In this document: one piece after another, positions 1-5,901 of the stretch | Numbering within the stretch: position 1 is the first letter of the stretch | Layout of the letters: every line of letters starts with the position of its first letter | From: DATFLK01 sp035267815 | GTDB lineage: Bacteria; Pseudomonadota; Zetaproteobacteria; Mariprofundales; Mariprofundaceae | DNA: 5,901 nucleotides | NCBI GenBank assembly: GCA_035267815.1 | Contig: DATFLK010000140.1 | Span: 1 to 5,901, forward strand | Direction of reading: 5' to 3' | Program-made: the position numbers and the translations under genes | Notes under the pieces: generated by a model | The model's input: the letters and a program-made list of their open reading frames with translations, nothing else | Databases searched by the model: none | What the model was told of the DNA's origin: nothing

Positions 1-10
1 GGCGTGGGGT

Positions 11-48
11 GCATGGCGGTATGGATTCCGTCCGGATGCTTGCCATGC
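11..48. repeat. Inverted repeat just before the first ribosome binding site
   Basis: GCATGGC at 11-17 is the exact reverse complement of GCCATGC at 42-48, with 24 bases between them. The right arm ends one base before the Shine-Dalgarno sequence at 49-56. It could form a leader hairpin or be the remnant of an upstream terminator, but the arms are short, the loop is long and no T-run follows. Chance is a real possibility. Confidence 0.3.
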
Positions 49-56
49 AAGGAGGT
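49..56 (+). promoter_or_regulatory. Strong ribosome binding site that decides the deacylase start
   Basis: AAGGAGGT is a near-perfect Shine-Dalgarno sequence. Two ATG codons follow in tandem at 59 and 62. Counted from the end of GGAGG at 55, the first is only 3 bases away and the second 6, so the second ATG is better placed. The reading frame is open back to the window edge, and this site is the main evidence that the protein starts here. Confidence 0.8.
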
Positions 57-61
57 ATATG

Positions 62-532
62 ATGGCAATTGCCAGCAGGGTCGAACGTTATTTGCAGTCT
101 CAGGGTGTGAGCTACGAGGTGCTCACGCATCCGTATACGGCATCGAGCATGGAGACGGCACATGCCGCGCATGTGTCGGGGGATGCGGTCGCCAAGGCGA
201 TCGTGCTGAAGGACGACAGGGGGTATCTGATGGCCGTGTTGCCGGCCACGCATGATGTCGATGTGGAGCGCCTGAACGGCTGGCTGCATCGCCATCTGGA
301 TCTGGCTCCGGAGGGCGAACTCTCCCGCCTATTCGAGGATTGCGATCCGGGTGCCGTACCGCCGATCGGAGCCGCCTACCATATCGAGACGGTGATGGAC
401 GAGAGCCTGGTCAAGGAACCGGATATCTACTTCGAGGCCGGAAACCATCGGGAACTGGTCCATATGCAGGGGATGCAGTTCGACGGCGTTGAGGCGTATG
501 CCCGCTGGGGGGCGTTCAGCCAGCATAAATGA
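62..532 (+). CDS. YbaK/EbsC-family aminoacyl-tRNA deacylase-like protein
   Basis: This is a small cytoplasmic protein of 156 residues (157 if the ATG at 59 is used) covering one complete YbaK/ProX-type editing domain. Family members hydrolyse mischarged aminoacyl-tRNAs such as Cys-tRNA(Pro) or Ala-tRNA(Pro) in trans. Seen here, numbering from the ATG at 59: an N-terminal helix followed by YEVLTHPYTAS (about 19-29); AKAIVLKDD with Lys46, at the position of the conserved lysine of this family; CDPGAVPPIG at 95-104, the Gly-Pro-rich substrate loop; and YFEAGNHRELVHMQG near 124-138, the usual closing strand and helix. The start at 62 is preferred because of Shine-Dalgarno spacing. The stop overlaps the next start (ATGA, 529-532), which places it first in an operon with nfeD and a slipin. 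Which tRNA it edits, if any, cannot be read from the sequence; some relatives have no proven tRNA activity. Confidence 0.85.
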   Translation: MAIASRVERYLQSQGVSYEVLTHPYTASSMETAHAAHVSGDAVAKAIVLKDDRGYLMAVLPATHDVDVERLNGWLHRHLDLAPEGELSRLFEDCDPGAVPPIGAAYHIETVMDESLVKEPDIYFEAGNHRELVHMQGMQFDGVEAYARWGAFSQHK

Positions 533-1938
533 TGTTATTCACGAAAGCGCAGAAAAAGGGATGGTGGCGCTGGACACTCGCGCTGGGTGTGTTGCTGTGG
601 CTTTTACCCGGCGTGCCCGCCCATGCCGGGGAGGGGCAGCGGGTGTTGGTACTGGATATCGACGGTCCCATCGGGCCGGCGACGGCGGATTATGTCCACC
701 GCGGTCTGGAACGCGCCGATACCAGAGGCGCTGCGTGCGTGGTGCTGCGCATGGATACGCCGGGCGGGCTCGATCTGGCCATGCGCAGGATCATCCGCGA
801 TATCCTCGCCTCGCCGGTGCCCGTGGCGGCCTACGTGGCGCCCAACGGCGCTCGCGCTGCCAGTGCCGGCACCTATATCCTCTATGCCTCACACGTCGCC
901 GCGATGGCACCGGCGACCAACCTAGGTGCGGCGACGCCCGTACAGGTCGGCGGATTGTCCCCTGCGGCGCCTGGCGGTGCGAAGAAGCCGGGGATGGCGG
1001 GCGATGACAAGCAGTCCGACTCTTCCGGTAGTGCCATGCACCGGAAGATGGTGAATGACGCCGTCGCTTATATTCAGAGCCTTGCACAGCTGCGCGGGCG
1101 CAATGCCGAGTGGGCGGCCAGGGCGGTGCGCGAGGCCGCCAGCCTTTCGGCATCGCAGGCGCTGGAGAAGCATGTTGTGGACCTGGTCGCACCGGATATC
1201 GCCGACCTGCTTCACCGGATCGACGGCCGCAAGGTATCGACTTCATCGGGTGTGAAGACGTTGCATACCGACGGTGCGCAGTTCGAGTACATGAAACCGG
1301 ACTGGCGGAACCAGATTCTCTCCGTCATCACCGATCCGAACGTCGCCTATATCCTTATGCTGTTGGGCATCTACGGTCTCTTCTTCGAGCTGGCTAATCC
1401 TGGCTTCATCCTGCCCGGTGTCATTGGCGCCATCTCCCTGTTGCTGGCGCTCTTCGCCTTTCAGGTCATGCCGATCAACTATGCCGGACTGGGGCTCATC
1501 ATCCTGGGGATCGCCTTCATGATCGGCGAGATATTTGTTCCCAGCTTTGGGGCGCTGGGAATCGGCGGCGTGATCGCGTTTGTGGCCGGCTCCATCATGC
1601 TGATCGATACGTCGGCTCCGGGTTACGCCCTCTCCATACCCCTGGTGGTCTCGTTGGCCCTGGTCTCGGCCGGTTTCTTCATGGTGATTGCGGGCATGGC
1701 CATTCGGGCCAGAAACCGTCCCGTGGTGAGCGGTCGCGAGGAGATGGTGGGATTGACGGGCGAGGCGGTTGATACCTTTGCGCATCATAAAGGGCATGTA
1801 CATGTGCATGGCGAGATATGGCAGGCGCGCTCGGAGTCGCCGGTGCACAAGGGACAAAAGGTGCGCATTACGGATTTGGACGGGTTGATGCTGACCGTGG
1901 CGTCCGAAGAGGCAGAAAAGAAGGAGAATGAGCAATGA
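529..1938 (+). CDS. nfeD: Long-form NfeD membrane-bound serine protease (ClpP class)
   Basis: This protein has 469 residues, the usual size for long NfeD (1510-N type plus membrane and OB-fold parts). Residues 1-33 form a signal peptide: basic start, hydrophobic core at about 16-28, and an AHA site that predicts cleavage after residue 33. The ClpP-like protease domain spans about 37-235. It contains MDTPGG (75-80) and the nucleophile Ser112 in AASAGTY, and Lys173 in HRKMVNDA is the probable general base. Between them, residues 139-169 form a Gly/Ala/Ser/Lys-rich, probably flexible loop. About four or five membrane segments lie at 270-392, followed by a soluble C-terminal OB-fold domain (about 400-458). 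Relatives cleave the C-terminal hydrophobic tail of the partner stomatin, which is the next gene here. The start overlaps the upstream stop as ATGA, with a second ATG at 532. No good Shine-Dalgarno is visible, so translation is probably coupled. The OB-fold carries an unusual histidine cluster (419-427). Confidence 0.93.
   Translation: MMLFTKAQKKGWWRWTLALGVLLWLLPGVPAHAGEGQRVLVLDIDGPIGPATADYVHRGLERADTRGAACVVLRMDTPGGLDLAMRRIIRDILASPVPVAAYVAPNGARAASAGTYILYASHVAAMAPATNLGAATPVQVGGLSPAAPGGAKKPGMAGDDKQSDSSGSAMHRKMVNDAVAYIQSLAQLRGRNAEWAARAVREAASLSASQALEKHVVDLVAPDIADLLHRIDGRKVSTSSGVKTLHTDGAQFEYMKPDWRNQILSVITDPNVAYILMLLGIYGLFFELANPGFILPGVIGAISLLLALFAFQVMPINYAGLGLIILGIAFMIGEIFVPSFGALGIGGVIAFVAGSIMLIDTSAPGYALSIPLVVSLALVSAGFFMVIAGMAIRARNRPVVSGREEMVGLTGEAVDTFAHHKGHVHVHGEIWQARSESPVHKGQKVRITDLDGLMLTVASEEAEKKENEQ
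1921..1927 (+). promoter_or_regulatory. Ribosome binding site of the slipin gene, inside nfeD
   Basis: AAGGAGA lies 8 bases (counted from the end of GGAG) before the ATG at 1935, within the last codons of nfeD. It supports that ATG over the out-of-frame ATG at 1928. Confidence 0.7.
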
Positions 1939-2699
1939 ATATGGTGTTGATGATAACAGTAGCCGTCGTACTGGCGGTGATTGTGAGCGCCCTGCGGGTG
2001 CTGCGCGAATATCAGCGCGGCGTCGTGTTTCAGCTGGGGCGCTTCTGGAAGGTCAAGGGGCCGGGGCTGGTCCTGGTGATTCCGATTATCCAGCAGATGG
2101 TGCGCGTGGATCTGCGTACGCTGGTGTTCGACGTGCCGGCGCAGGATGTCATCAGTCACGACAACGTGTCGGTCAAGGTCAATGCGGTGATCTATTTCCG
2201 CGTCATCGATCCGCAGAAGGCGATCATCAACGTGGAGGATTTTTTCGCCGCCACCAGCCAGTTGGCCCAGACCACGTTGCGCTCGGTGCTCGGCCAGCAT
2301 GAGCTGGACGAGATGCTGGCCGATCGCGAACGGCTTAATACCGATATCCAGGCGATTCTCGATGCCCAGACGGATGCGTGGGGGATCAAGGTCTCCAATG
2401 TCGAGCTCAAGCATGTCGATCTGGACGAGAGCATGATTCGGGCGATTGCGCGGCAGGCCGAGGCCGAGCGTGAGCGTCGCGCCAAGGTGATCCATGCCGA
2501 GGGTGAGAACCAGGCGGCGCAACGGCTGGTCGAAGCAGCCGAAAAGCTATCCACGCAGCCGCAGGCGATTCAGCTGCGCTACCTGCAGAGCCTGGTGGAT
2601 GTGGCAAGCGACAAGAGCTCGTTCATAGTCTTCCCGCTGCCCATGGATCTGATCAAACCGCTACTGGGGAAGGGATCGGAAGAAGAGAAGAAAGCCTGA
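1935..2699 (+). CDS. Slipin/stomatin-like SPFH (band 7) membrane protein
   Basis: This protein has 254 residues, typical for prokaryotic slipins. Residues 3-22 are a hydrophobic N-terminal membrane segment. The SPFH/band 7 domain follows (about 25-175), with REYQRGVVFQLGRF (24-37), GPGLVLVIP (42-50), VDLRTLVFDVP (58-68), VSVKVNAVIYFRV (78-90) and the LRSVLGQHELDEML block (115-128). Residues 165-205 are charged and Ala/Glu-rich and look like the coiled coil used for oligomerisation. The tail SSFIVFPLPMDLI (228-240) is a short hydrophobic segment; in the archaeal stomatin PH1511 the equivalent region is the cleavage site of the NfeD-type protease. Slipins form membrane-associated ring or cage assemblies linked to membrane microdomains and protein quality control. 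The gene overlaps the nfeD stop by 4 bases (ATGA, 1935-1938), which fits a functional pair. It could be called QmcA-like, but the NfeD neighbour and its length favour slipin. Confidence 0.93.
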   Translation: MNMVLMITVAVVLAVIVSALRVLREYQRGVVFQLGRFWKVKGPGLVLVIPIIQQMVRVDLRTLVFDVPAQDVISHDNVSVKVNAVIYFRVIDPQKAIINVEDFFAATSQLAQTTLRSVLGQHELDEMLADRERLNTDIQAILDAQTDAWGIKVSNVELKHVDLDESMIRAIARQAEAERERRAKVIHAEGENQAAQRLVEAAEKLSTQPQAIQLRYLQSLVDVASDKSSFIVFPLPMDLIKPLLGKGSEEEKKA

Positions 2700-2718
2700 T
2701 CCTTTCCGTTACGGCAGG

Positions 2719-2742
2719 GCCGCCTCTTTGAAAGGGGGCGGC
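2719..2742 (+). terminator. Probable terminator after the slipin gene
   Basis: GCCGCC at 2719-2724 pairs with GGCGGC at 2737-2742. Four more pairs continue inward (two of them G-U), leaving a TGAA loop at 2729-2732, so the stem is about 10 bp. It starts 20 bases after the slipin stop. The tail ATCCTTCTCC is pyrimidine-rich but lacks a clean T-run, so termination may be partial or depend on Rho. Confidence 0.55.
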
Positions 2743-2754
2743 ATCCTTCTCCAA

Positions 2755-2783
2755 TTGATCTATGTACGGCCTCCCCCTAAGCT
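2755..2783 (+). promoter_or_regulatory. Weak candidate sigma70-type promoter for acnA
   Basis: TTGATC at 2755-2760 matches 4 of 6 bases of the -35 consensus. After 17 bases, TAAGCT at 2778-2783 matches the first, second and last bases of the -10 consensus. The spacing is ideal but the -10 match is poor. It would start transcription near 2790, between the terminator hairpin and acnA. This is a candidate only, and no operator or Fur-like site was recognised. Confidence 0.25.
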
Positions 2784-2798
2784 TCGCGACACTTTTTC

Positions 2799-2816
2799 AT
2801 TGGCGGGATTGGCGGG
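2799..2816 (+). repeat. Perfect 9-bp tandem repeat in the acnA leader
   Basis: ATTGGCGGG occurs twice with no gap (2799-2807 and 2808-2816), ending 42 bases before the chosen acnA start. It could be a protein or RNA binding element, or simply a small tandem duplication. It does not fit a sigma54 promoter (the GG-N10-GC rule fails). Confidence 0.6.
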
Positions 2817-2849
2817 GTCATTTGAATGCAGGGCGCCGGTTTTGCGGAC

Positions 2850-2855
2850 AGGAGA
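2850..2855 (+). promoter_or_regulatory. Ribosome binding site that decides the acnA start
   Basis: AGGAGA lies just before ATG 2859 (4 bases from the end of GGAG) and GTG 2862 (7 bases). The in-frame ATG at 2826 has only a poor purine stretch upstream, so a start at 2859 or 2862 is preferred. Confidence 0.65.
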
Positions 2856-2858
2856 TTC

Positions 2859-5573
2859 ATGGTGAGTAACAGTTTCGGTGCGCGCAGTACGATCGATGTG
2901 AACGGTAAGGGGTATACGCTCTACCGGCTGGATGCCGTCGGCGATGTTTCACACCTTCCCTTCTCGATGAAGATCCTGCTGGAGAACCTGCTGCGCCGCG
3001 AGGATGGCGAGACGGTGACGGCCGACGATATCCGAGCCGTGGCCGGATGGGACGCGAAGGCCGAGCCCTCGAAGGAGATCGCCTACATGCCGGCACGCGT
3101 GTTGATGCAGGACTTCACCGGTGTGCCGGCCGTCGTCGATTTGGCCGCCATGCGCGATGCCATGGCCGAACTCGGCGGCGATCCCGAGCGGATCAACCCG
3201 CTGGTGCCGGCCGAGCTGGTGATCGACCACTCCGTGCAGGTCGACGCCTTCGGCTCCGATGCCGCCTTTGCCAAAAACGCCGAACTGGAATTCGCGCGCA
3301 ACCGCGAGCGCTACAACTTCCTCAAATGGGGCCAGAAGGCATTCGACAACTTCAAGGTGGTGCCGCCCGATACCGGCATCGTGCACCAGGTGAATCTGGA
3401 GCATCTGGCCCGCACCGTCTTTGTTGACGATGGGGGGGTGGCCTATCCGGATACGCTGGTCGGGACCGATTCGCATACGACGATGATCAACGGCCTGGGC
3501 GTGCTCGGCTGGGGTGTCGGCGGTATCGAGGCGGAGGCGGCCATGCTGGGGCAACCGATCTCGATGCTGGTTCCGAAGGTGGTCGGCTTCGAGCTGACCG
3601 GGGAACTGCCGGAGGGGGCGACCGCCACCGATCTGGTGCTGACCGTGGTCGAGATGCTGAGAAAGCACGGCGTGGTTGGCAAGTTCGTCGAGTTCCATGG
3701 CGAAGGGCTGGACAACCTGCCGCTGGCCGATCGCGCCACCATCGCCAACATGGCGCCGGAGTATGGCGCTACCTGCGGCATTTTCCCGATCGATCATGAG
3801 ACGCTCAACTACCTTCGCCTCTCCGGCCGCTCCGAGGAGAATGTCGCACTGGTCGAGGCCTATGCGAAAGCGCAGGGAATGTTCCGTGGCGATACCGTGG
3901 CCACCTACAGCGAGGCGCTGTCGCTCGACATGGGCACGGTGGTGCCAAGCCTAGCTGGCCCGAAGCGGCCGCAGGATCGTATTGCCCTGAGCGGGATGAA
4001 GGATTCGGTCGCCGCTTCGTTGGCGGGTTTGAACGGCGGTAACGGCGAAAGCCTGGCGCGTTTCCAGAGCGAGGGCGGCCATACGGCTGTGGGTGTGGAG
4101 CAGGAGCGTGACGCCCATCCAGCCGCGGATACGCATCGAAGCCGCGTCCCGGTAAGCATGAACGGCGAATCGTTCGAGCTGGGCGATGGTGATCTGGTGA
4201 TCGCCGCCATCACCTCCTGCACCAACACCTCTAACCCCTCGGTGATGCTGGGTGCCGGCTTGGTGGCGAAAAAGGCCGCAGCCCTGGGACTCACATCGGC
4301 GCCGTGGGTCAAGACGTCGCTCGGCCCCGGCTCTCTGGTCGTGACCGAATACCTGAACAACGCCGGCCTGATGGCGCCGCTCGAGAAATTGGGTTTCCAC
4401 GTCGTCGGCTATGGGTGCACGACCTGCATCGGCAACTCCGGCCCGCTGCCGGCCGAGGTCTCCAAGGCGATCGCAGAGGGTGACCTGACCGTGGCTTCGG
4501 TGCTTTCCGGCAATCGCAACTTCGAGGGTCGCGTCCACTCTGAGGTGAAGCTGAACTATCTGGCCAGCCCGCCGCTGGTGGTCGCCTATGCCATTGCCGG
4601 TACAATGAACATCGACCTGACGAGCGAGCCGCTGGGGCAGGACAGGGATGGCAACGACATCTTCCTGAAGGATATCTGGCCGACACAGGCCGAGGTCGCC
4701 GAGGCGGTCGCCGGTGTGAAGCGCGAGCAGTTCGCCAAATCCTATGCCGATGTCTTTGCCGGCGATGCCAACTGGCAGGGGCTGGCAGCACCGGAGGGCG
4801 AGCGTTTCGCCTGGGATGCGGGATCGACCTATATCCAGAATCCACCTTACTTTACCGATATGGGTAAAGAACCGGACGGGATCGACGACATCGCTTCCGC
4901 ACGCGTGCTGGCCGTGCTCGGGGATTCGGTGACGACCGACCACATCTCGCCGGCCGGGGCCATCAAGGCCGACTCGCCGGCCGGCAGCTACCTGCGCGAA
5001 CACGGGGTCGAGGCCAGCGATTTCAACTCCTACGGCTCGCGCCGCGGCAACCACGAGGTGATGATGCGCGGCACTTTCGCCAACATCCGCCTGAAGAACC
5101 GGCTGGCACCGGGCACCGAGGGCGGCGTGACGCTGCATCTGCCCGATGGCGGGCAGATGAGCATCTACGATGCGGCGATGCGGTATATCGACGAGGGTGT
5201 GCCGTCGATCATCCTGGCAGGCAAGGAGTACGGTTCGGGTTCCAGCCGCGACTGGGCCGGCAAGGGGCCGGCGCTGCTGGGCGTGAAGGCGGTGATCGCC
5301 GAGAGCTACGAGCGCATCCACCGCTCCAACCTAGTCGGCATGGGCGTGTTGCCGCTGCAGTTCTCAGAGGGCGACTCGGCCGAATCGCTGGGGCTGACCG
5401 GCCATGAGGTGTTCAACATCGAGGGCGTGAAAGCGGGTGCGCGCGCGGTGCGTGTGACGACGGATAACGGAAAATCCTTCGATGCCGTTGTGCGCATCGA
5501 TACGCCGAAGGAGTGGGAGTACTACCGCCACGGAGGGATCCTGCACTATGTGTTGAGGAGCCTGGCGAATTGA
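2859..5573 (+). CDS. acnA: Aconitate hydratase A (aconitase, AcnA/IRP1 family)
   Basis: This cytoplasmic [4Fe-4S] enzyme interconverts citrate and isocitrate through cis-aconitate in the TCA and glyoxylate cycles. From ATG 2859 it has 904 residues, close to the family norm of about 890-910. Cluster ligands are Cys454 in TSCTNTSNPS and Cys520 and Cys523 in GYGCTTCIGNSG; their spacing matches E. coli AcnA. Other conserved active-site blocks are DHSVQVD (123-129), GTDSHTTMINGLG (202-214), GDSVTTDHISPAG (688-700), SYGSRRGNHEVMMRGTF (724-740) and the swivel-domain KEYGSGSSRDW (789-799). The linker before the first cysteine (about 389-437) is roughly 24 residues longer than in E. coli but carries the SEGGHTAVG block found in Pseudomonas-type enzymes. 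The start is chosen from the AGGAGA site; ATG 2826 would add 11 residues with no family similarity, and GTG 2862 is also possible. The stop overlaps the next gene's TTG start. Family members can bind mRNA when the cluster is lost, but nothing here tests that. Confidence 0.97.
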   Translation: MVSNSFGARSTIDVNGKGYTLYRLDAVGDVSHLPFSMKILLENLLRREDGETVTADDIRAVAGWDAKAEPSKEIAYMPARVLMQDFTGVPAVVDLAAMRDAMAELGGDPERINPLVPAELVIDHSVQVDAFGSDAAFAKNAELEFARNRERYNFLKWGQKAFDNFKVVPPDTGIVHQVNLEHLARTVFVDDGGVAYPDTLVGTDSHTTMINGLGVLGWGVGGIEAEAAMLGQPISMLVPKVVGFELTGELPEGATATDLVLTVVEMLRKHGVVGKFVEFHGEGLDNLPLADRATIANMAPEYGATCGIFPIDHETLNYLRLSGRSEENVALVEAYAKAQGMFRGDTVATYSEALSLDMGTVVPSLAGPKRPQDRIALSGMKDSVAASLAGLNGGNGESLARFQSEGGHTAVGVEQERDAHPAADTHRSRVPVSMNGESFELGDGDLVIAAITSCTNTSNPSVMLGAGLVAKKAAALGLTSAPWVKTSLGPGSLVVTEYLNNAGLMAPLEKLGFHVVGYGCTTCIGNSGPLPAEVSKAIAEGDLTVASVLSGNRNFEGRVHSEVKLNYLASPPLVVAYAIAGTMNIDLTSEPLGQDRDGNDIFLKDIWPTQAEVAEAVAGVKREQFAKSYADVFAGDANWQGLAAPEGERFAWDAGSTYIQNPPYFTDMGKEPDGIDDIASARVLAVLGDSVTTDHISPAGAIKADSPAGSYLREHGVEASDFNSYGSRRGNHEVMMRGTFANIRLKNRLAPGTEGGVTLHLPDGGQMSIYDAAMRYIDEGVPSIILAGKEYGSGSSRDWAGKGPALLGVKAVIAESYERIHRSNLVGMGVLPLQFSEGDSAESLGLTGHEVFNIEGVKAGARAVRVTTDNGKSFDAVVRIDTPKEWEYYRHGGILHYVLRSLAN
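5555..5560 (+). promoter_or_regulatory. Ribosome binding site for the methyltransferase, inside acnA
   Basis: GAGGAG sits 9 bases before the TTG at 5570, within the last codons of acnA. It is the main support for a TTG start overlapping the acnA stop. Confidence 0.6.
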
Positions 5574-5901
5574 CCTCGGCGGCTGCAGATCCTGCCAGCA
5601 GCTACAGTACCCCGAGGATTCACCGTGCGGTGATCGACATGATTGGCCGCCTGCAGCCGAAGCTGCAGGCGGCGCACCTCGACATCGGCAGCGGCAACGG
5701 CTCGCTGATCCGGCTGGTGCAACGCCACTTCCAGGTGGAGAGCCGTGCCTGCGACTATACCTCCGGCCTGATGGAGATTCCGGGGCAGGCGGTCGAGGTG
5801 GCCGATTTGAACCATCAGCCGCTTCCGTACGGGGATGACAGCTTCGATCTGGTCACTTTCACCGAGGTGGTGGAGCATCTGGAGAATCATCACGACGTCT
5901 G
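5570..5901 (+). CDS. Class I SAM-dependent methyltransferase (5' part, runs off the window)
   Basis: There are 110 codons, open to the window end, so the C-terminus is missing. With the TTG start the protein begins (M)TSAAADPASSYSTPRIHRAV. Motif I, HLDIGSGNGSL (37-47), is the SAM-binding glycine loop. Asp62 in ACDYTSG is near the expected acidic residue after strand 2. DLNHQPLPYGDDSFDLV (79-95) and FTEVVEHLENH (97-107) match the Methyltransf_11/MetW/UbiG-like pattern. The substrate cannot be told. The start is chosen because TTG overlaps the acnA stop (TTGA, 5570-5573) and has GAGGAG 9 bases upstream. The first in-frame ATG, at 5639, would remove 23 residues but leave motif I intact. The coupling suggests co-expression with aconitase. 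A trans-aconitate methyltransferase (Tam) role is tempting from context, but the Tam-typical sequence after motif I is not seen. A strong hairpin lies within codons 26-35. Confidence 0.85.
   Translation, partial: MTSAAADPASSYSTPRIHRAVIDMIGRLQPKLQAAHLDIGSGNGSLIRLVQRHFQVESRACDYTSGLMEIPGQAVEVADLNHQPLPYGDDSFDLVTFTEVVEHLENHHDV
5646..5673 (+). repeat. Perfect 12-bp hairpin inside the methyltransferase gene
   Basis: GCCGCCTGCAGC at 5646-5657 pairs perfectly with GCTGCAGGCGGC at 5662-5673 around a CGAA loop (5658-5661). The stem has 10 GC pairs out of 12 and should be very stable in RNA. It lies 76 bases after the TTG start and encodes part of RLQPKLQAA. No T-run follows, so it is not a standard intrinsic terminator. 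It may slow ribosomes, protect the 3' end of an acnA transcript, or simply reflect the repeated Leu-Gln codons. Confidence 0.8.

Noticed and set aside
489..1007. Forward open frame overlapping the end of the deacylase gene and the start of nfeD
   Set aside because: It is Arg/Gly-rich with no domain and is out of frame with nfeD, which has a signal peptide and protease motifs.
1785..2522. Antisense open frame (245 codons) opposite the slipin gene
   Set aside because: It is the complement of a clear SPFH coding region. The translation has no coherent domain, and no start signal supports it.
2802..2822. Possible sigma54 promoter in the GG-rich tandem repeat
   Set aside because: The required GG and GC elements do not fall at the fixed 10-base separation in either copy.
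3432..3438. Run of seven G in acnA, a possible slippage site
   Set aside because: It encodes an ordinary Gly-Gly in frame, and the frame is intact on both sides. Nothing shows programmed frameshifting or phase variation.
3990..4170. Apparent insertion in the aconitase linker relative to E. coli AcnA
   Set aside because: The SEGGHTAVG block is known from Pseudomonas-type AcnA linkers. The E. coli protein is simply shorter here, so this is normal family variation.
4946..4984. 12-bp direct repeat CTCGCCGGCCGG (4946-4957 and 4973-4984)
   Set aside because: Both copies encode the conserved SPAG peptide that appears twice in AcnA proteins (HISPAG and DSPAG), so protein conservation plus GC-rich codon choice explains it.
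3951..5321. Long antisense open frame (456 codons) opposite acnA
   Set aside because: It lies wholly opposite a confidently identified aconitase. Its translation is rich in His, Arg and Gly with no recognisable domain, as expected from GC-rich codon bias on the other strand.
5546..5893. Antisense frame opposite the methyltransferase start
   Set aside because: The + strand frame shows SAM-binding motif I and the downstream methyltransferase motifs, so the antisense frame is a shadow.

Overview
The window is about 60% GC by eye and is densely coded on the + strand only. It holds four intact or near-intact genes plus the start of a fifth. Protein content (a long-form NfeD with a slipin, and an AcnA-type aconitase with a Pseudomonas-like linker) suggests the chromosome of a proteobacterium, perhaps gamma- or zeta-like. 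The sequence alone does not fix the genus. I see no mobile element, CRISPR array, tRNA or rRNA.

Region 1 (1-2750) is a tight three-gene unit. A YbaK/EbsC-type aminoacyl-tRNA deacylase-like protein (62-532) is followed by a long-form NfeD membrane serine protease (529-1938) and a slipin/stomatin SPFH protein (1935-2699). Each junction is a 4-base ATGA start/stop overlap, so the three products are probably made by coupled translation. NfeD keeps the Ser-Lys dyad of this protease family. The slipin keeps the hydrophobic C-terminal tail known to be the NfeD protease substrate in an archaeal pair, so this looks like a working protease/scaffold pair in the membrane. A GC-rich hairpin at 2719-2742 probably ends the unit.

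Region 2 (2750-2858) is a short intergenic leader. It has a weak candidate sigma70-type promoter, a perfect 9-bp tandem repeat and a good ribosome binding site.

Region 3 (2859-5901) is aconitase AcnA, complete, with all three [4Fe-4S] ligand cysteines. Its stop codon overlaps a TTG start (TTGA) of a class I SAM-dependent methyltransferase that runs off the window. That gene has its own GAGGAG ribosome binding site inside the end of acnA. Early in it lies a perfect 12-bp hairpin with a four-base loop, the most striking nucleotide-level structure here.

No clearly new system is evident. The points most worth a second look are the acnA-methyltransferase coupling, the internal hairpin, and the deacylase-NfeD-slipin coupling.
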